DNA of 5,211 bases, taken from contig JAUIBM010000266.1 of assembly GCA_030428345.1 (NCBI GenBank), positions 1-5,211 of the forward strand, in the 5' to 3' direction. Position 1 is the stretch's first letter, and every line of letters starts with the position of its first letter. The notes beneath the pieces are model-generated. The model was given only the letters and a program-made list of their open reading frames with translations. It had not been told where the DNA came from and ran no database searches. The position numbers and the translations under genes were made by a program. The stretch is from Alphaproteobacteria bacterium. Its GTDB lineage: Bacteria; Pseudomonadota; Alphaproteobacteria; Rhizobiales; Rhizobiaceae. Positions 4,962 through 5,211 of this stretch are shown piece by piece.

Positions 4962-5211
4962 CTGCGGGGCATCCAATGGCTGCCTCTCAGGGTAGTTCTA
5001 TGTGGCATCCATCGGATGCCCCGCGGCGGAGATCGTGGACGCCTTGTGGCGCCTTGCACCCTTTCGGCCCCGCAGCTCTGCTACGGTTACAGCCTACTTA
5101 TACGCGCCCTGCAGGCCTTTCCCGGGTCCGACACCCGCTTCCAGCCGCTCCGCAGCTGTTCCGACCCGGGAGGCTTCGGTGGCCTTCCGTCGTCCGCGTG
5201 CCGGAACAGTG
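4962..5211 (-). ncRNA. Candidate structured RNA, possibly a HEARO/omega-RNA-like element (5' end outside the window)
   Basis: No coding gene is convincing here, but the minus strand can form several stems. These are a long hairpin (4964-5024), a small GGCGCC-ACAA-GGCGTC hairpin (5053-5038), and a GGCC/GCAG stem (5117-5109 with 5075-5066) enclosing GGCTGTAACCGTAG (5094-5081). Two stems are interleaved: 5121-5128 with 5163-5170, and 5156-5163 with 5202-5209. From memory, OgeuIscB omega RNA has GGTTGCGACCGTAG inside an enclosing stem, then GGCCGAAAG and GGATGCCA. The same motifs occur here in the same order at 5094-5081, 5069-5061 and 5010-5003. No IscB or IsrB nuclease follows on this strand, so it would be a stand-alone RNA or a remnant. 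The structure is seen directly; the family name is a tentative inference. It could instead be an unrelated palindromic mobile element. Confidence 0.35.
4964..5024. repeat. 23-base-pair imperfect hairpin
   Basis: The left arm 4964-4986 begins GCGGGGCATCC and pairs with 5002-5024, which ends GGATGCCCCGC, at 20 of 23 positions. The 15-base loop is TCAGGGTAGTTCTAT. It differs in sequence from the palindrome family at 4400-4948, so it belongs to another element. On the minus strand it forms the 3' part of the candidate structured RNA. Confidence 0.85.

Noticed and set aside
5000..5211. Plus-strand frame from ATG at 5000, open to the window end
   Set aside because: More than one plus frame is open here because of GC content. 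The product is Arg/Pro-rich with no motif and starts inside a hairpin loop. The right flank would be needed to reconsider.
4962..5211. tmRNA, RNase P RNA or SRP RNA as the identity of the structured right end
   Set aside because: None of their conserved signatures (tag-peptide codons and the tRNA-like TTCGA end, the GAGGAAAGTCC region, the GGAAGCAGCC loop) is visible on either strand.

Overview
This GC-rich window most resembles a proteobacterium, probably an alphaproteobacterium. That assignment rests on base composition, gene style and the palindrome-rich spacer, so it is only an inference. All five convincing protein genes lie on the minus strand and are transcribed from high to low coordinates. 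Their order is a GntR/FCD-type regulator (4282-3572), a class III CoA-transferase (3296-2085), a MaoC-type hydratase (2001-1534), a CitE/HpcH-type C-C lyase (1537-635) and a beta-keto acid cleavage enzyme of the BKACE/DUF849 family (613 to beyond position 1).

The four enzymes form a compact catabolic operon. The hydratase and lyase overlap by an ATGA, the lyase and the BKACE gene are 21 bases apart, and 83 bases separate the CoA-transferase from the hydratase. The chemistry suggests activation of an organic acid as its CoA thioester, hydration of a double bond, then retro-Claisen cleavage to acetyl-CoA or a similar acyl-CoA plus a keto or oxo acid. The BKACE enzyme would use acetyl-CoA to split a beta-keto acid into acetoacetate and another acyl-CoA. 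The first three steps have the same order as itaconate or mesaconate degradation through citramalyl-CoA. The sequence does not identify the substrate.

The 275-base gap between regulator and operon is the likely control region. It holds a perfect TGGT-CTG-ACCA palindrome, the core of a FadR-type GntR operator. An 18-base segment covering eight bases of it recurs with two mismatches exactly 160 bases away, nearer the first enzyme gene.

From about 4320 to the right end I see no convincing protein gene. Positions 4400-4950 are packed with palindromes. These include at least four copies of one hairpin family whose arms differ in sequence but stay self-complementary, three hairpins laid end to end (4574-4722), and a 32-base direct repeat. 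From about 4962 to the end lies a different, larger structured segment. Read on the minus strand it has several stems, two of them interleaved like a pseudoknot, and short motifs that resemble the HEARO/omega RNA of IscB-type nucleases. No nuclease gene accompanies it in the window. This is the most unusual part of the window, and its identity is tentative.
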